Source: Cercis canadensis (taxonomy: Eukaryota; Streptophyta; Magnoliopsida; Fabales; Fabaceae). Taken from it: a stretch of DNA of 64,000 nt. The notes beneath the pieces were generated by a model. The model searched no databases, had not been told where the DNA came from, and saw nothing but the letters and a program-made list of their open reading frames with translations. This document shows, in pieces, positions 30,691 through 45,782 of the stretch. The position numbers were made by a program, and so were the translations under genes. Positions within the stretch are counted from its first letter, which is position 1; each line of letters starts with the position of its first letter. Location of the stretch: the NCBI GenBank assembly GCA_003255065.1, contig QAOA01002813.1:1186-65185 (forward strand), in the 5' to 3' direction.

Positions 30691-33127
30691 ATTATATAAT
30701 GGGGCCTTTAAATTTGACACATAGCATAAGAAATAGTGGTGATTATGTCACTTAGAATGGGGTTATATAACCCCATTTTTTGCCTAGGGTAAATTAAAGG
30801 CCCCATGCAAAAATGGGGTTAAACCACCCTATCTAGGTGGACCGCTTAAGATGTAATAAGTGTGTTAAAAGTGGGACTCACATTTTACTCAATTTGCTAT
30901 AGCCATTAGGATATTTAATACAACTTTTGACAGCAAAATTTTCACTTATTCCAAATCAGCCATTGATGTTAAAAAAATAATTAAAACAAGTCCTAACTCA
31001 ATTCCATAAAATTAAAAATTCTGCTATTTAAATTTATATAATTATTTTTCATTGAGCAATATTAGTATCAAATAAAAAAATCTCCAATATCTAAGAGAGT
31101 ATGGGCATAGCTTCAATAATTTTTTTCATGATGCAAAATCGAAATTTTAATTGGCTACTATCCTTCAACTTACAAAATACCTCATGTCTAAAGATAATGT
31201 ATGAGAACCATCTTATTCTAAAAATTAAAACCTCAATTAATATGACACTACACTAACAAAGTGACATAATGTAGTGTTACTACACTAACAAAGTGACATA
31301 ATGTAGTGTTATATAATTTCATATCATTTGAACTTAATTATTGTCAAATTAAAAAAAGAAAGTGACCACCCAAAACTAAAAGCTTCTCCTTTCTCCTCCA
31401 TATTTTATGTCTCAGAGGCTCACCATTTCATACTCTTATAACCTTAGATTCTTACTGCTCTTAACATCACGTTCCCATTCTCTCTTCTTTGAATATAACA
31501 CTCAAATTTGAAATCTTTTCCTTCTGAAAGGAATTGACAAATTTGAAATCTTTTCTTAATTGACAAATCCATAATCATTCAATGGCTGTCAAAGGATTTG
31601 TTGAAGGTGGGATTGCCTCCATTGTGGCTGGCTACAGCACACACCCACTGGATTTAATCAAGGTCTGAATGCAGCTTCAGGGTGAGAAACTCCCAATGAA
31701 CCCTCAACCAGTTCACAATCTGCGTCCAACTTTTGCCTTCCATTCTCACGCTCCAACAATGGTGGCTCCTACCACACTTGCAATTCCAACTCCACCTCAA
31801 GCTCGTGCTGGACCCATCTTAATTGGGTTAAAAATTGTCCAATCTGAAGGTGTCGGTGTACTTTTATTTAAATTAGTGCTTGTAATTTTTTGATAAATGA
31901 TATATTGTTAATGGTTAAAAGAGAATACCACATTTACATGCAAAAATGTCTCCAAAATTATTTGGATTGCCAAAACTAGAAAACTTAGTTTTTTCCATGT
32001 CAAAAGGAGTTATTACACAATTATTCTCACTTTAGGCAATGAAATAGGTAATGTATAGTTCAATAATTAATTTAATATGCATCATTCACCACCAAAGAGA
32101 GTTCTACACATATATCATTGCTAATCATGTGAAAATCATACACAAAAAATTTCAGTCCAAAATTTTGAGAGTACAATATTATTTTAATGGTGTAAAGTTT
32201 GAAAATTTTGAGAAAAAATAATTTTGGACATCCAAAAATTCTCAAAAAAAATTCAGAATGTAAAATAGGAAGAGTGAAGAAGAACTGGGCAAGTTTGAAT
32301 AAAAAAAACTCCCAGCATGTGGGCTCCACGTGCACTCTCCTGACACACGAGTAGACTTCGCTTGAAAATACTATTTGTCATCTTCTACCTCTATTTGGGT
32401 TTGCAACTGGGTCACCCGACCCGGTTGTGGAATTGGTTCTGCCTAAAACTAGTTATTCAACATTTCTAACCTCTTTCAACACAATTTTCACACCATTAAA
32501 CTCAAAATTTGATGATCTATGAAACCCACATGAATATTTTATCAAAAAGTCGTAGAACTTTGAAATTCAAAGCTAGGATTTATCCCATTTTCATGTAAAA
32601 ATCCACCATTCAAATCTTACTTGCAAATATGAAGAGTAAGGGAGAGACTTCAATTTTGACTTGTTTTTTACACTATTGTTCTTCACTCATCTTAATCTAT
32701 CTATTAATGTATATTTTTAAATCTATCATGCTTAAAATTTTATTTTAAATTGTTAATCTTTACGTATAAATTTGAATATAAGTCTTTTAAAAAAAATTCA
32801 TAAATTTGTTTGTAAAAAATATATTAATGGAGAAGAATATCATACTTTGTGTACTCTCAACTTAAACATAATTTAATTACTAAAAAAAAGCTTTAAAATA
32901 AATTTTTATTTTAAGTAGGGTGCTAACATAATTTTAGTTAAATTAGTGAGTAACATTAATATTGACACACAAATTGAGAAATGACCAATTGAACAGATAA
33001 CCAAAAATAAATATTCACTACTAAATTTGGCACATAGAACAAGAAACGGTGGTGATTGTGCCACCTATAATGGGGTTATATAACCCCATTTTTTACCTGG
33101 GATAAATTAAAGGCCCCAATTATATAA
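30691..33127. mobile_element. Mutator-like DNA transposon carrying a captured gene piece (Pack-MULE)
   Basis: The element spans 30700-33118. It is flanked by a perfect 9-bp target duplication ATTATATAA (30691-30699 and 33119-33127). The duplicated locus has this 9-mer once, at 47322-47330, with the same flanks, so it is a true empty site. Ends are TGGGGCCTTTAA and its reverse complement. Both ends also hold a block of about 95 bp in direct orientation with the palindrome AATGGGGTTATATAACCCCATT. A 9-bp duplication points to Mutator. There is no transposase. Inside lies a host gene piece (31582-31880). A 36-bp tandem pair rich in GTAGTGTT lies at about 31243-31312. Confidence 0.88.
31582..31893 (+). 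pseudogene. Captured fragment of a mitochondrial dicarboxylate carrier / uncoupling-protein-like gene
   Basis: Begins at an ATG and reads MAVKGFVEGGIASIVAGYST followed by HPLDLIKV, the first transmembrane helix and PxDxxK signature of mitochondrial carriers. It then has an in-frame TGA where carriers have the Arg of KVRMQLQG, and continues MQLQGEKLPMNPQPV. The loop and second helix start (GLKIVQSEGVGVLLF) follow before similarity ends at about 31880. The layout matches plant dicarboxylate carriers (DIC/PUMP4-6 type), which are about 300 aa and often intronless. About 200 bp before the ATG looks like carried 5' UTR. Only the first third is present, so it is not a working carrier. Confidence 0.8.
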
Positions 33128-34425
33128 AGATTAATTATAATTATGAGGAATTTTTTTTGTAAATGATCATAGAAGAATTTAAGTTTATGGGCTTTTCAGA
33201 AACAGATCCGTTTAAAGTTTAAACAAAGGAGTGAGCAGCACATTCACTAACTAGACCCAACTATTTCAGACCAATAAAAAGAGGACCCAACTAAAGAAAT
33301 TATTGAAACGCATCGTATAGCAGTAAAGGGTTTTTTATCCTTTCTTTTCGATTGTTTTCGAAGATGATTAGCGTACCGAAGTTGACTTGACTTGCTTGCA
33401 TGCTTACTATTACCTCAGTCTTATTTCTGAGTGGGAAGAGTCGCAGCCCTTACATGTAAAGTCATACAACCTTTGTCCTTCAAAAACACAGGTTAGATTT
33501 CTTTGATTGATCCCACAATAGGAAAAGAAAATTCGAACTGAAAGATGATTTTTTAATGCATCATTTCATGTATACCATGCATCCTTTTCAATTTTTATTT
33601 ATTTTCAAAATGTTGATCCATGACTCAAGTAATTACGTGAAAACCTTTGTCTATTTCCTTTTACTTTCAAAATTTTGACCCATGACTCAGGAAACACCAA
33701 AATGAACTGTCAAAGTTATGACAGCTATCCGAACTCAACATTATCGTACATTTGCTTTCAAAGACTGCAATTAAGATTCCATCTGCACGAGTTACCAGAG
33801 TAGCAAGTCATGTTATGCGTGAGCATTGTGAAAGCAACTGCTCACCTAATGAACCATAAATATGATTATGACACAGAAGAAGAGTTCCTGTTGTCTTGGT
33901 CAACCTTCTTCATAAATTATTAACCATTAACTTCTTTCCAGCATGATTTGCAAAATACTACTTAATGAAAATTTCTTCACCAAACATCACTTTTTGCAGT
34001 GCAACATGGAGACTCTTAACAGCGCGGTGTTCAAGGCACCTCGCCATCTCTTAGGAACCAAGGGTTTAATGTCAGGGGTTTGATTTTCTTCTACTTTCTT
34101 TCTCCTTCCTCATGAGCACATTGAGATATTTATACTTAAAAACAAAATCAAGACTGATTTATACATGTTTGGATGAAAAACAAGTCCTGCTAGATCAGGC
34201 TAAACGTATTTCCTTCACCACAGCATTAATCTTTGTAGGTAAGACTTGAAGTTCAATGTTGTTAAATGAGAAACCATTAGTTGCATAAGATGTTGCAGCA
34301 AGCCCAGAGAAAGGAAGCTCCAGGTCTTCTTTCAGGCCTCACCATTGCTAACGAAAGGCTTATCATTAAAGGCATAATCTTATGCCATTTAACCAGTTAT
34401 GACGAAACCCCAGTAAATCAGAAAA

Positions 34426-34466
<41 letters not shown>

Positions 34467-34843
34467 AAACTGCTATTTGAAAAAGGTCAAAGGACTGTAA
34501 ATTGTACAAGTTATAATGTGAAATAGAAGGACAAGGATGTCACCTGATCTGTAAAATTTGTTCAGAAAGTATATTTACTTTACCTACTTATTGCTTTTTG
34601 TTGTTATATACTTGCAACCTAGAAAAAGTTGTCACATACTTGATTATAGAGTATAGTTTGACTCAAATATTTCATCGGGCTGGCTGGGATTAGTTTTATT
34701 AAAGAGAAATGAGTGAATGACAATCTTGGTGTGTCATTTGAATGGATTAAAAAAACCAGTTACTAGAACAACTACAGGAATATACTTAATTTAAAGTTGC
34801 TATACAATGTATAGATGTAGTAACAATTAAGTAAATTAGTCCT
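33128..34843. other. Spacer downstream of S-RLK A, duplicated at 47331-48994
   Basis: No gene recognised. It aligns almost base for base with 47331-48994. A pure (TA)n run at about 34429-34461 is absent from the second copy. Short open frames here (for example 34281-34526) are carried by the microsatellite and are not kept in the other copy. Confidence 0.6.
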
Positions 34844-38494
<3,651 letters not shown>

Positions 38495-38563
38495 TACTCT
38501 AGCCTCTAGGTAATTTGTGCTACGGTTCACATGTTATAAGATATACTCCAATGATGTTGGTGT

Positions 38564-41500
38564 AAGCGTATAACCCCATTTTAAGTAACACAGTTATCAT
38601 AATTTTTTGTGTTGTGTCAAATTTAGTGGTAGATATTTAATTTTAGTTATTTATTTAGTTGGTCATTTCTCAATTTGTATGACAATATTAATATGACCCC
38701 CTAATTTAACTAAAATTATGTTAACACCCTACTTAAAATAACAATTTATGTTAAAGTTTTCTTTTTAGTAATTAAATTATGTTAAAGTTGAAAGTACACA
38801 AAGTAAGATATTCCTATCCCTTTACATATTTTCACAAACAAATTTATGAAATTTTTTTTGAAATAATTATATTTAAATTTGTACATAAATATTCACGATT
38901 TAAAATAAAATTTTAAGCATAATAAAATTTAAAAAATACATTAATATATAGATTAAGATGAGTGAAGAAAAATAATATAAAATATAAGTCAAAAATTGAA
39001 GAGAGTAAATCTCACATTCTCTCTTACTCTTCATATTTGCAAGTAGGATTTGAATGGTGAATTTTTGCATGAAATTGGAATGAATCCTAACTTTGAATTT
39101 CAAAGTTTTGCGATTTTTTGATAAAATATTCATGTGGGTTTAATAGATAATCAAATTATGAGTTTAATAGTATGAAAATTGTGTTGAAAGATATTAAAAA
39201 TGTTGAAGAACTGGTTGAGGGTAGAACTAGATTCGCAACTAGGGCGAGTGACCTAGTTGCAGACCCAGATAGAGGTAGAAGATGATGAATAGTATTCTCA
39301 AACGAAGCCCACTCGCGTGTCAGGAGAGTGACGGCATGTGGGCCTACACGTTGGGGGGTTTTTTTTTTTTTTTTTTTTGAAACTTGCTCAGTTCTTCTTC
39401 ATTCTCCTAATTCTACTTTTTGAAATTTTTTTTGAGAATTTTTGGATGTCCAAAATTATTTTTTTCTCAACTTTTCAAAACTTTACACCATTAAAATGAT
39501 ATTGTACTCTCAGACTTCTGTGCTAAAATTTTTTGTGTATGATTTTCACATGATTAACAATTATATATGTGTGGTACTCTCTCTTGTGGTAAATGATACG
39601 TATTAAATTAATTGGTAAACTATATATTACCTATTTAATTGCCTAAAGTGAGAGTAATTATGTAATAACTTATTTTGACATGGAAAAAATTGAATTTCTA
39701 GTTTTGGCAATCCAAATAATTTTGGAGATATTTTTGCATGTGAATGTGATATTCTCTTTTTACCATTAACAATATATCATTATTCAAAAATTACAAGCAC
39801 TAATTTTAAATAAAAGTACCATAAATATTTAAATAATTTTTTGTTAGTAAGAAGCTTCTTCCTTTTTTTTTTTTTTTTAGGAAGGCAACTATTTTCTCAT
39901 TTTATACACTTAAAATTTTCTTCATATAGGTAAAAAATAAAAATTTAAAGGTTTTCCCATGATAAATACTTGTTGCTCAGTTCTTCTTCATTCTCCTAAT
40001 TCTACTTTTTGAAATTTTTTTGAGAATTTTTGGATGTCCAAAATTATTTTTTTCTCAACTTTTCAAAACTTTACACCATTAAAATGATATTGTACTCTCA
40101 GACTTCTGTGCTAAAATTTTTTGTGTATGATTTTCACATGATTAACAATTATATATGTGTGGTACTCTCTCTTGTGGTAAATGATACGTATTAAATTAAT
40201 TGGTAAACTATATATTACCTATTTAATTGCCTAAAGTGAGAGTAATTATGTAATAACTTATTTTGACATGGAAAAAATTGAATTTCTAGTTTTGGCAATC
40301 CAAATAATTTTGGAGATATTTCTGCATGTGAATGTGATATTCTCTTTTTACCATTAACAATATATCATTATTCAAAAATTACAAGCACTAATTTTAAATA
40401 AAAGTACCATAAATATTTAAATAATTTTTTGTTAGTAAGAAGCTTCTTCCTTTTTTTTTTTTTTGTAGGAAGGCAACTATTTTCTCATTTTATACACTTA
40501 AAATTTTCTTCATATAGGTAAAAAATAAAAATTTAAAGGTTTTCCCATGATAAATACTTGTTGCTCAGTTCTTCTTCATTCTCCTAATTCTACTTTTTGA
40601 AATTTTTTTGAGAATTTTTGGATGTCCAAAATTATTTTTTTCTCAACTTTTCAAAACTTTACACCATTAAAATGATATTGTACTCTCAGACTTCTGCGCT
40701 AAAATTTTTTGTGTATGATTTTCACATGATTAGCAATTATATATGTGTGGTACTCACTCTTGTGGTAAATGATATGTATTAAATTAATTAGTAAACTATA
40801 TATTACCTATTTAATTGCCTAAAGTGAGAGTAATTATGTAATAACTTATTTTGACATGGAAAAAACTGAATTTTCTAGTTTTGGCAATCCAAATAATTTT
40901 GGAGATATTTCTGCATGTGAATGTGATATTCTCTTTTTACCATTAACAATATATCATTATTCAAAAATTACAAGCACTAATTTTAAATAAAAGTACCATA
41001 AATATTTAAATAATTTTTTGTTAGTAAGAAGCTTCTTCTTTTTTTTTTTTTTCTGTAGGAAGGCAACTATTTTCTCATTTTATACACTTAAAATTTTCTT
41101 CATATAGGTAAAAAATAAAAATTTAAAGGTTTTCCCATGATAAATACTTGTTGTTTTGCTTATATTTAAAACATTGACTTCTTACACTAATAATTAGTGA
41201 AGTTTTAAAGTTTATCTTCAATCTCTAATTTTGTATGACCATTTCTTTTAATAAGCATTAAATATAAGATAATATGCCATTTTCTAAGTTTATATTAATT
41301 AATTTTAATTAAAACAAATGTTTTAACTTTAAGTATTTAACATATTTGAGATGTATATATAAACAAAAAAATCGTATCAAAATTAATTAGTAATGACTTC
41401 TAATAAAAATGATCTAAGTAGGATTAGGTTGTCATAATCTATAGAAAGATGATCCTTAAGTGGTTTGATTTTAGGGCTCCATTGACTTGCAAATTCTCAC

Positions 41501-42511
41501 AATTATGATTAGTTAAAGTAGAATAATATACAATAAACATAAAACTAAAGATGATTACATGTTATATTAAATGAATATTCCACAATAATTTTATCATCTC
41601 AATAACTAAGGTAATAAGATATGAAGTCCCTAATTAATTAGTATCAATATTTATGTAAATGTTAGGATATTTTTAAGCTTTATCTTTCTTCTACCGTATG
41701 CAAACATTTTACGTATTATTTTTCATGTTGAACTCAAAATCACCTAAAAGGTTGGTTGGCATTACCAATACTTTTATAAGTTATTTTCTTTATAACATAA
41801 GATAGGAATTATACAAATTTTTGTAGTATTTAAGTTACATAGTGACTAAATTATGGTACTAAGGTATAAAAATCCCTTTAGACAATACTTCTAACTTCAT
41901 AAGAATTCTTCTAAACAAAAAATTTCTCCAAAATTTAGAGGCTTTGCTTGGAAACTTATGCTAATAAATTTTAAAATATTACAAATTGTATAGTTCATAA
42001 TCAACATAACTAATGTAGATTTAGTTAAGCTATTAAATTAGTAAGTGTGACATTTGTCAATATATGAGGCTTTTGATGATTTATCAAATTGACATGAAAA
42101 TTTTGTCAAAAAATTACAAAATTTTGAAATTCAAAGTTAGAGTTTATCACATTTTTATAGAGACATAAGACTAAGAAAACAGACTAAAAGAAAGATTCAT
42201 TTGTATATATATTTTAAAACTTACAGAAGCTTCATCTTAGTGGGTGTAGAAATAGAGATGGAGGGGAAACAAAAAGGAGAAAAAGAAAAATGAGGAAGGA
42301 TGAAAAAATAGATCTTTTAAAAAAATTGAAGCTAATTTGTAATAAATAAAAATATTATTTCTAAAATTTATATTAATTATTTTAATATTTATAACAAGAT
42401 AAGTAAATGTCTACTGTAAATATATTTTTCATAATTTTAGTGGTGATGAGTTGTTTAACCCCGTGAGTTCAATTAAAGCCCCTCTGAGTTGTTTAACCCC
42501 GTGTAGTCAAT
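38564..42511. mobile_element. Second Mutator-like element, related to 30700-33118, with an internal tandem array
   Basis: Bases 38567-39860 are the reverse complement of about 33090-31860 in the first element (same order of landmarks: TATAACCCCATT, TGTCAAATTTAGT, ACTTAAAATAA, TTCACATGATTA). Bases 42060-42150 match 32515-32595 in the other orientation. The right end (42440-42480) again has TGGTGAT...TAACCCC...AATTAAAGCCCC. Host sequence resumes at TTCACGTAATTT, which directly follows the promoter in copies B and C, so the whole stretch is inserted relative to them. The ends are decayed and I could not read a target duplication. No transposase seen. Confidence 0.75.
39386..41153. repeat. Three-fold tandem repeat of a 589-bp unit inside the second Mutator-like element
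   Basis: Units at 39386-39974, 39975-40562 and 40563-41153, each starting GCTCAGTTCTTCTTCATTC and ending TGATAAATACTTGTTG. They differ by only a handful of bases and by the length of a T-run. The unit is the reverse complement of about 31862-32310 in the first element plus about 130 bp of extra sequence. Confidence 0.92.
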
Positions 42512-42816
42512 TCACGTAATTTTCTGCCAGTTATTTGTGTGGTACAGAATTTAGTTCCATAAAGAAACTAATCTAGGCTCTTGTTGGGCATAGTTTCATG
42601 AACCACTATTTTTTTCCTCCCCTTGAATGCAACCACCGACAAATATCTGCGTTGAAGTTTCGGTCACAATTACAAGAAATTTGTCCCAATTCCGAAACCA
42701 ATCAAATCTCCAAGCAAGTTGGCGCCGCCACTATTTCCACCCTTGACATCTGAATTAGCATATGCAGTAAAGGAATAGTCTACCAAACAATAAATCATTT
42801 TTAGCTTACATTTTTG

Positions 42817-44594
42817 AGTAATTTTTGTAAATATTGTATTTTTACAAACTAAATATACAAATAAAGTATATTTTAAATTATTTTTACAACTACAGCATTT
42901 TTTTTTTACTTTTTCTCTTTAGTGTCAAATTTTTATATCATGCAGAATGTCGAATTTTGGCTGAATCTTCCTTTAAGTGTCGCATTATAGCAGTGAAATT
43001 TTTTTTTTTTTTTTAAGTGGCATAAGGGTGTCGCATTTTGAACCTAGTGGAGAGCCGAATTTTGGCATACACCTTCTATTAAATGCCGCATTTTAGCATA
43101 GAAATTTTTTTTTTTATTTTTAAAATAAGGCTTAAGGATGTTGAATTATAGATAATGAAAAGAGTCGAATTTTGGCTCATGGCTCCTTTAGGTGCCGAAT
43201 TTTGGCATAGTTTTTGTTTTTTTTTATTTTTTTAAATTTTGCTTCAAATGTCCACTTTTGAGTGAAAGGGGAGTGTCGAACACTTAAAAAGTATCCAAGC
43301 ATAGAGCCAGTTAGATAGAGATACTGTTGGGAATTCCTCTTGCTGTCAATCCAACTTCACTGCTAAGATAAAGGAGTGTATGGCATATTAACTGGCCCAA
43401 ACCTGTTTCTCAATTTCTCATCCTTGTTCCTGTTTATGAGTTTTTCCTCAATTTCGGACAGTTTCTTGCCAAACTTCTTGAATGCCTCTAATGGCTGTGT
43501 ATCAGATGTCCAATTAGGATTGTCTCTTTCCCCAAGATAGTACTCATCAGAAGTGTGCCTTGACAAGATTTCTATAGTTGAAAGATCAGTAAGAGCCACC
43601 TCCTTTGGTGTAATTGTCTTCAAGAAAGCTCTCTTGAGGATCCTTCACTAGCTCATCATACTCTGGAGTTCCTTCTTCAGGCATGAATCTTCTGCTGAGT
43701 GTTGGCCTGTTTAGGATGTAACGTCCATAAGGATACTGTCCAAAATTGACAGCTGCATGCAGGGCTGAAGAAACCCATATGACAATGGAGCAAGATTCAA
43801 CAAGCTCGTCACGAGTTTGCATCTTGAACCACCATGCCTCATTTTTCTTGTCACCATGACCAACCTCTACTAGTTCTTTCCACCAAGCTTGGAGTTCTGA
43901 GTCTTTTCTGAGTGTGTCATCATTCTTGTAGTAGAAGTAGACATAGTCATGAACCCATGTCTTAATAGCATCCCATATCTCTAACCCATCAGCAGCAAAA
44001 GGGTAATCTTCTATCACAAGGCGAACGCCATAAGGGGATGATGGATACGATTTTTTGATGGCAAAATTCGGCACTATAAGGGAGGCAAAAACCAAAATTC
44101 GACACTCCCCTTTCACTCAAAAGTCGACATTTGAAGAGAAATTTGAAAAAAAAAAAAAAAAAAAAAAAAACTATGCCANAAAAAATAAAAAACAAAAACT
44201 ATGCCAAAATTCGGCACCTTAAAGGAGCCAAGAGCTAAAGTTCGTCTCCCTTCATTACCCATAATTCGACACCCTTAAGCCTTTTTTTTAAAAAAAAAAA
44301 AAATTCTATGCCAAAATGTGACACTTAATAGAAGGTGTATGCCAAAATTCGGCTCTCCACTGGGTTCAAATTGCGACACTCTTATGCCATTTCAAAAAAA
44401 AAAAAAATTTCACTGTTACAATGCGGCACTTGAAGGAAAATTCAGCCAAAATTCGACACTCTGTATGATTTGAAAATTCGACACTGAAAAAAAAAAGTAA
44501 AAAAAAAAAAAACTGTCGTAATTGTGAAAATAGTTTGAAATATGTCTTATTTGTGTATTTAGTTTGTAGAAGTACAATATCTACAAGAATTACT
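42817..44594. mobile_element. TIR transposon with about 440-bp terminal inverted repeats carrying a lipoxygenase exon
   Basis: Ends AGTAATTTTTGTAAATATTG and, reverse-complemented, AGTAATTCTTGTAGATATTG. The two arms (about 42817-43275 and 44100-44594) match along their length, including repeated GCCGAATTTTGGCA-like motifs and long T or A runs. Between them lies a lipoxygenase gene piece and nothing else. Relatives of the flanking S-RLK remnant at 52.9 and 60.9 kb lack the element. Long TIRs plus host cargo suggest a Pack-MULE-like element. The target duplication is blurred (CATTTTTG against CATTTCTCG), so the superfamily is open. Confidence 0.82.
43311..44065 (-). pseudogene. Captured lipoxygenase last-exon fragment (9-LOX-like)
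   Basis: Minus strand from about 44065: [20 protein letters not shown], then [36 protein letters not shown] (an iron-ligand His and the conserved NFGQY), [40 protein letters not shown], and the C-terminus GLTARGIPNSISI with the terminal Ile iron ligand, stop at 43311-43313. There is a frame change around [13 protein letters not shown] and another near PYTPL. It is the last exon of a plant linoleate 9-lipoxygenase (full enzymes are about 860 aa). The N-terminal barrel and the first iron-binding His pair are absent, so it is not an enzyme. Confidence 0.88.
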
Positions 44595-44951
44595 ATGCAT
44601 TTCTCGAGTGTCATACTTGCATTTACCCAAGAAAGTGTTGTATCAGGCAATTTAAGCCCAGCAAAATCTCTAAAAAATAAAAATGTTAAAATGAACTGAA
44701 TGGGTGGAATAGCATCTGGATCTGGAGTATTCATGCTACTTACCACTTACCAGGCTGTGCAAGATCCTGCAGAGCTTTGGGAAACGGTGTGATTGGCTTA
44801 ATGAATTTCCAATTCCATCCTTCAAATTTCCAGGCATGGCTTCCTATGAGGAACAGCTGCCACAATATTAAAACAAACAAAAAAAAGAAAACAAAAAAAA
44901 ATTATATCATTGTATTATTGACATTTCTCATTCTATCTGGGGGTGTAATTT

Positions 44952-45575
44952 TAAGGCTCTATTTAAGAGTTTGAAATAAAGGAAAGGATATGAGAGAAGA
45001 GGAAAGAGATAAAAAGGAAAAGAAAAGAAAATGAGGAGTTTTCTTCTCTTTTGTATGAATGATTAAAATAAGTAAAATGAGAGAAAAAGAAAATAAAAAA
45101 AAAGTTTATTATAAAATATTTTTACTAAATTATCATTTATTATTAAAATAGATAACTTTAATATAAAATTAAATAATATAATACACTTATTTGTGTAGGT
45201 TATAGGTGAATAATTTTTTAAAAGTTAAAAGAGTATAATAGTCATTTTAACATATTTTCTCTCTAAACTTCCAATTTGAAAAAATACGAAAATAGATAAA
45301 AAAAAAAAAAAAAAAAGAATGTGGGGGTTACATCTTATTCACATGTCTCTTGTTCTTTTTTAAGATAAATCTTCAAAACGAAAGAGATAAAAATTTTATT
45401 CCTCTCATCTCCTTTCTTTTTTCCTCTAAAGTAACTCCCAAACAAACAAACTTTAAAGATTTTGTAATAATCTGTTGTAATGGAATTTTGCAAGCATTTC
45501 NAAAATTTTATTCCTCTCATCTCCTTTCTTTTTTCCTCTAAAGTAACTCCCAAACAAACAAACTTTAAAGATTTT
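44952..45575. mobile_element. MITE-like insertion in intron 1 of the BURP fragment
   Basis: Relative to the sister intron (near 29625) there is extra sequence starting GGCTCTATTTAAGAGTTT and ending near CCCAAACAAACAAACTT. The outer parts are imperfect inverted repeats (TTTGGGAGTTACTTTAGAGG read from the right end). TTAA or TAA flanks both sides, suggesting a PIF/Harbinger-like element. The real length is uncertain because the suspected assembly duplication falls across its right end. Confidence 0.5.
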
Positions 45576-45612
45576 GTAATAATCTGTTGTAATGGAATTT
45601 TGCAAGCATTTC
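45390..45612. repeat. Exact 111-bp direct repeat separated by one N (suspected assembly artefact)
   Basis: Bases 45390-45500 and 45502-45612 read identically, with a single N at 45501 between them. The sister locus has the host part of this stretch once. This is what an unmerged overlap of two contigs looks like. Confidence 0.85.
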
Positions 45613-45782
45613 TAGAAGAGTAAAATTAACTTTTGAAGCTCATAAAAACTGAGAAAAGGGCCTAAGATAACTAAATATGGGAATCAAAGGCTTCATTCAG
45701 TATTAGTAATTTATTCTACTCTAGAGAGCAAATGAAAGCCTACACAGAATAGAGCAGAAATGGCAAGGTAATGAAACCCCAT

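Larger units (their letters stand above)
42512..44690 (-). pseudogene. S-RLK remnant upstream of gene A, split by a transposon
   Basis: Minus-strand pieces: 44690-44595 (LKLPDTTLSWVNASMTLEKC, PAN region), then 42816-42680 (SFTAYANSDVKGG, PAN region), then 42668-42560 (a decayed piece of kinase exon 4). The end of exon 1 is fused to exon 4, so a deletion came first. The element at 42817-44594 interrupts it. The same remnant, without that element, lies upstream of genes B and C, so it predates the block duplications. Confidence 0.75.
44751..45782 (-). pseudogene. BURP gene fragment: exons 1 and 2 only
   Basis: Duplicate of the 5' part of the BURP gene at 28473-29843. Exon 1 is 45744-45782 (MGFHYLAISALFC again, donor now GTAGGC) and exon 2 is 44751-44856 (KPITPFPKALQDLAQP). 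Exon 3 with the BURP domain is missing; beyond exon 2 the sequence changes within about 60 bp to the S-RLK remnant. Intron 1 is enlarged by a MITE and by the suspected assembly duplication at 45390-45612. It could at most give a secreted peptide of about 50 residues. Confidence 0.85.
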
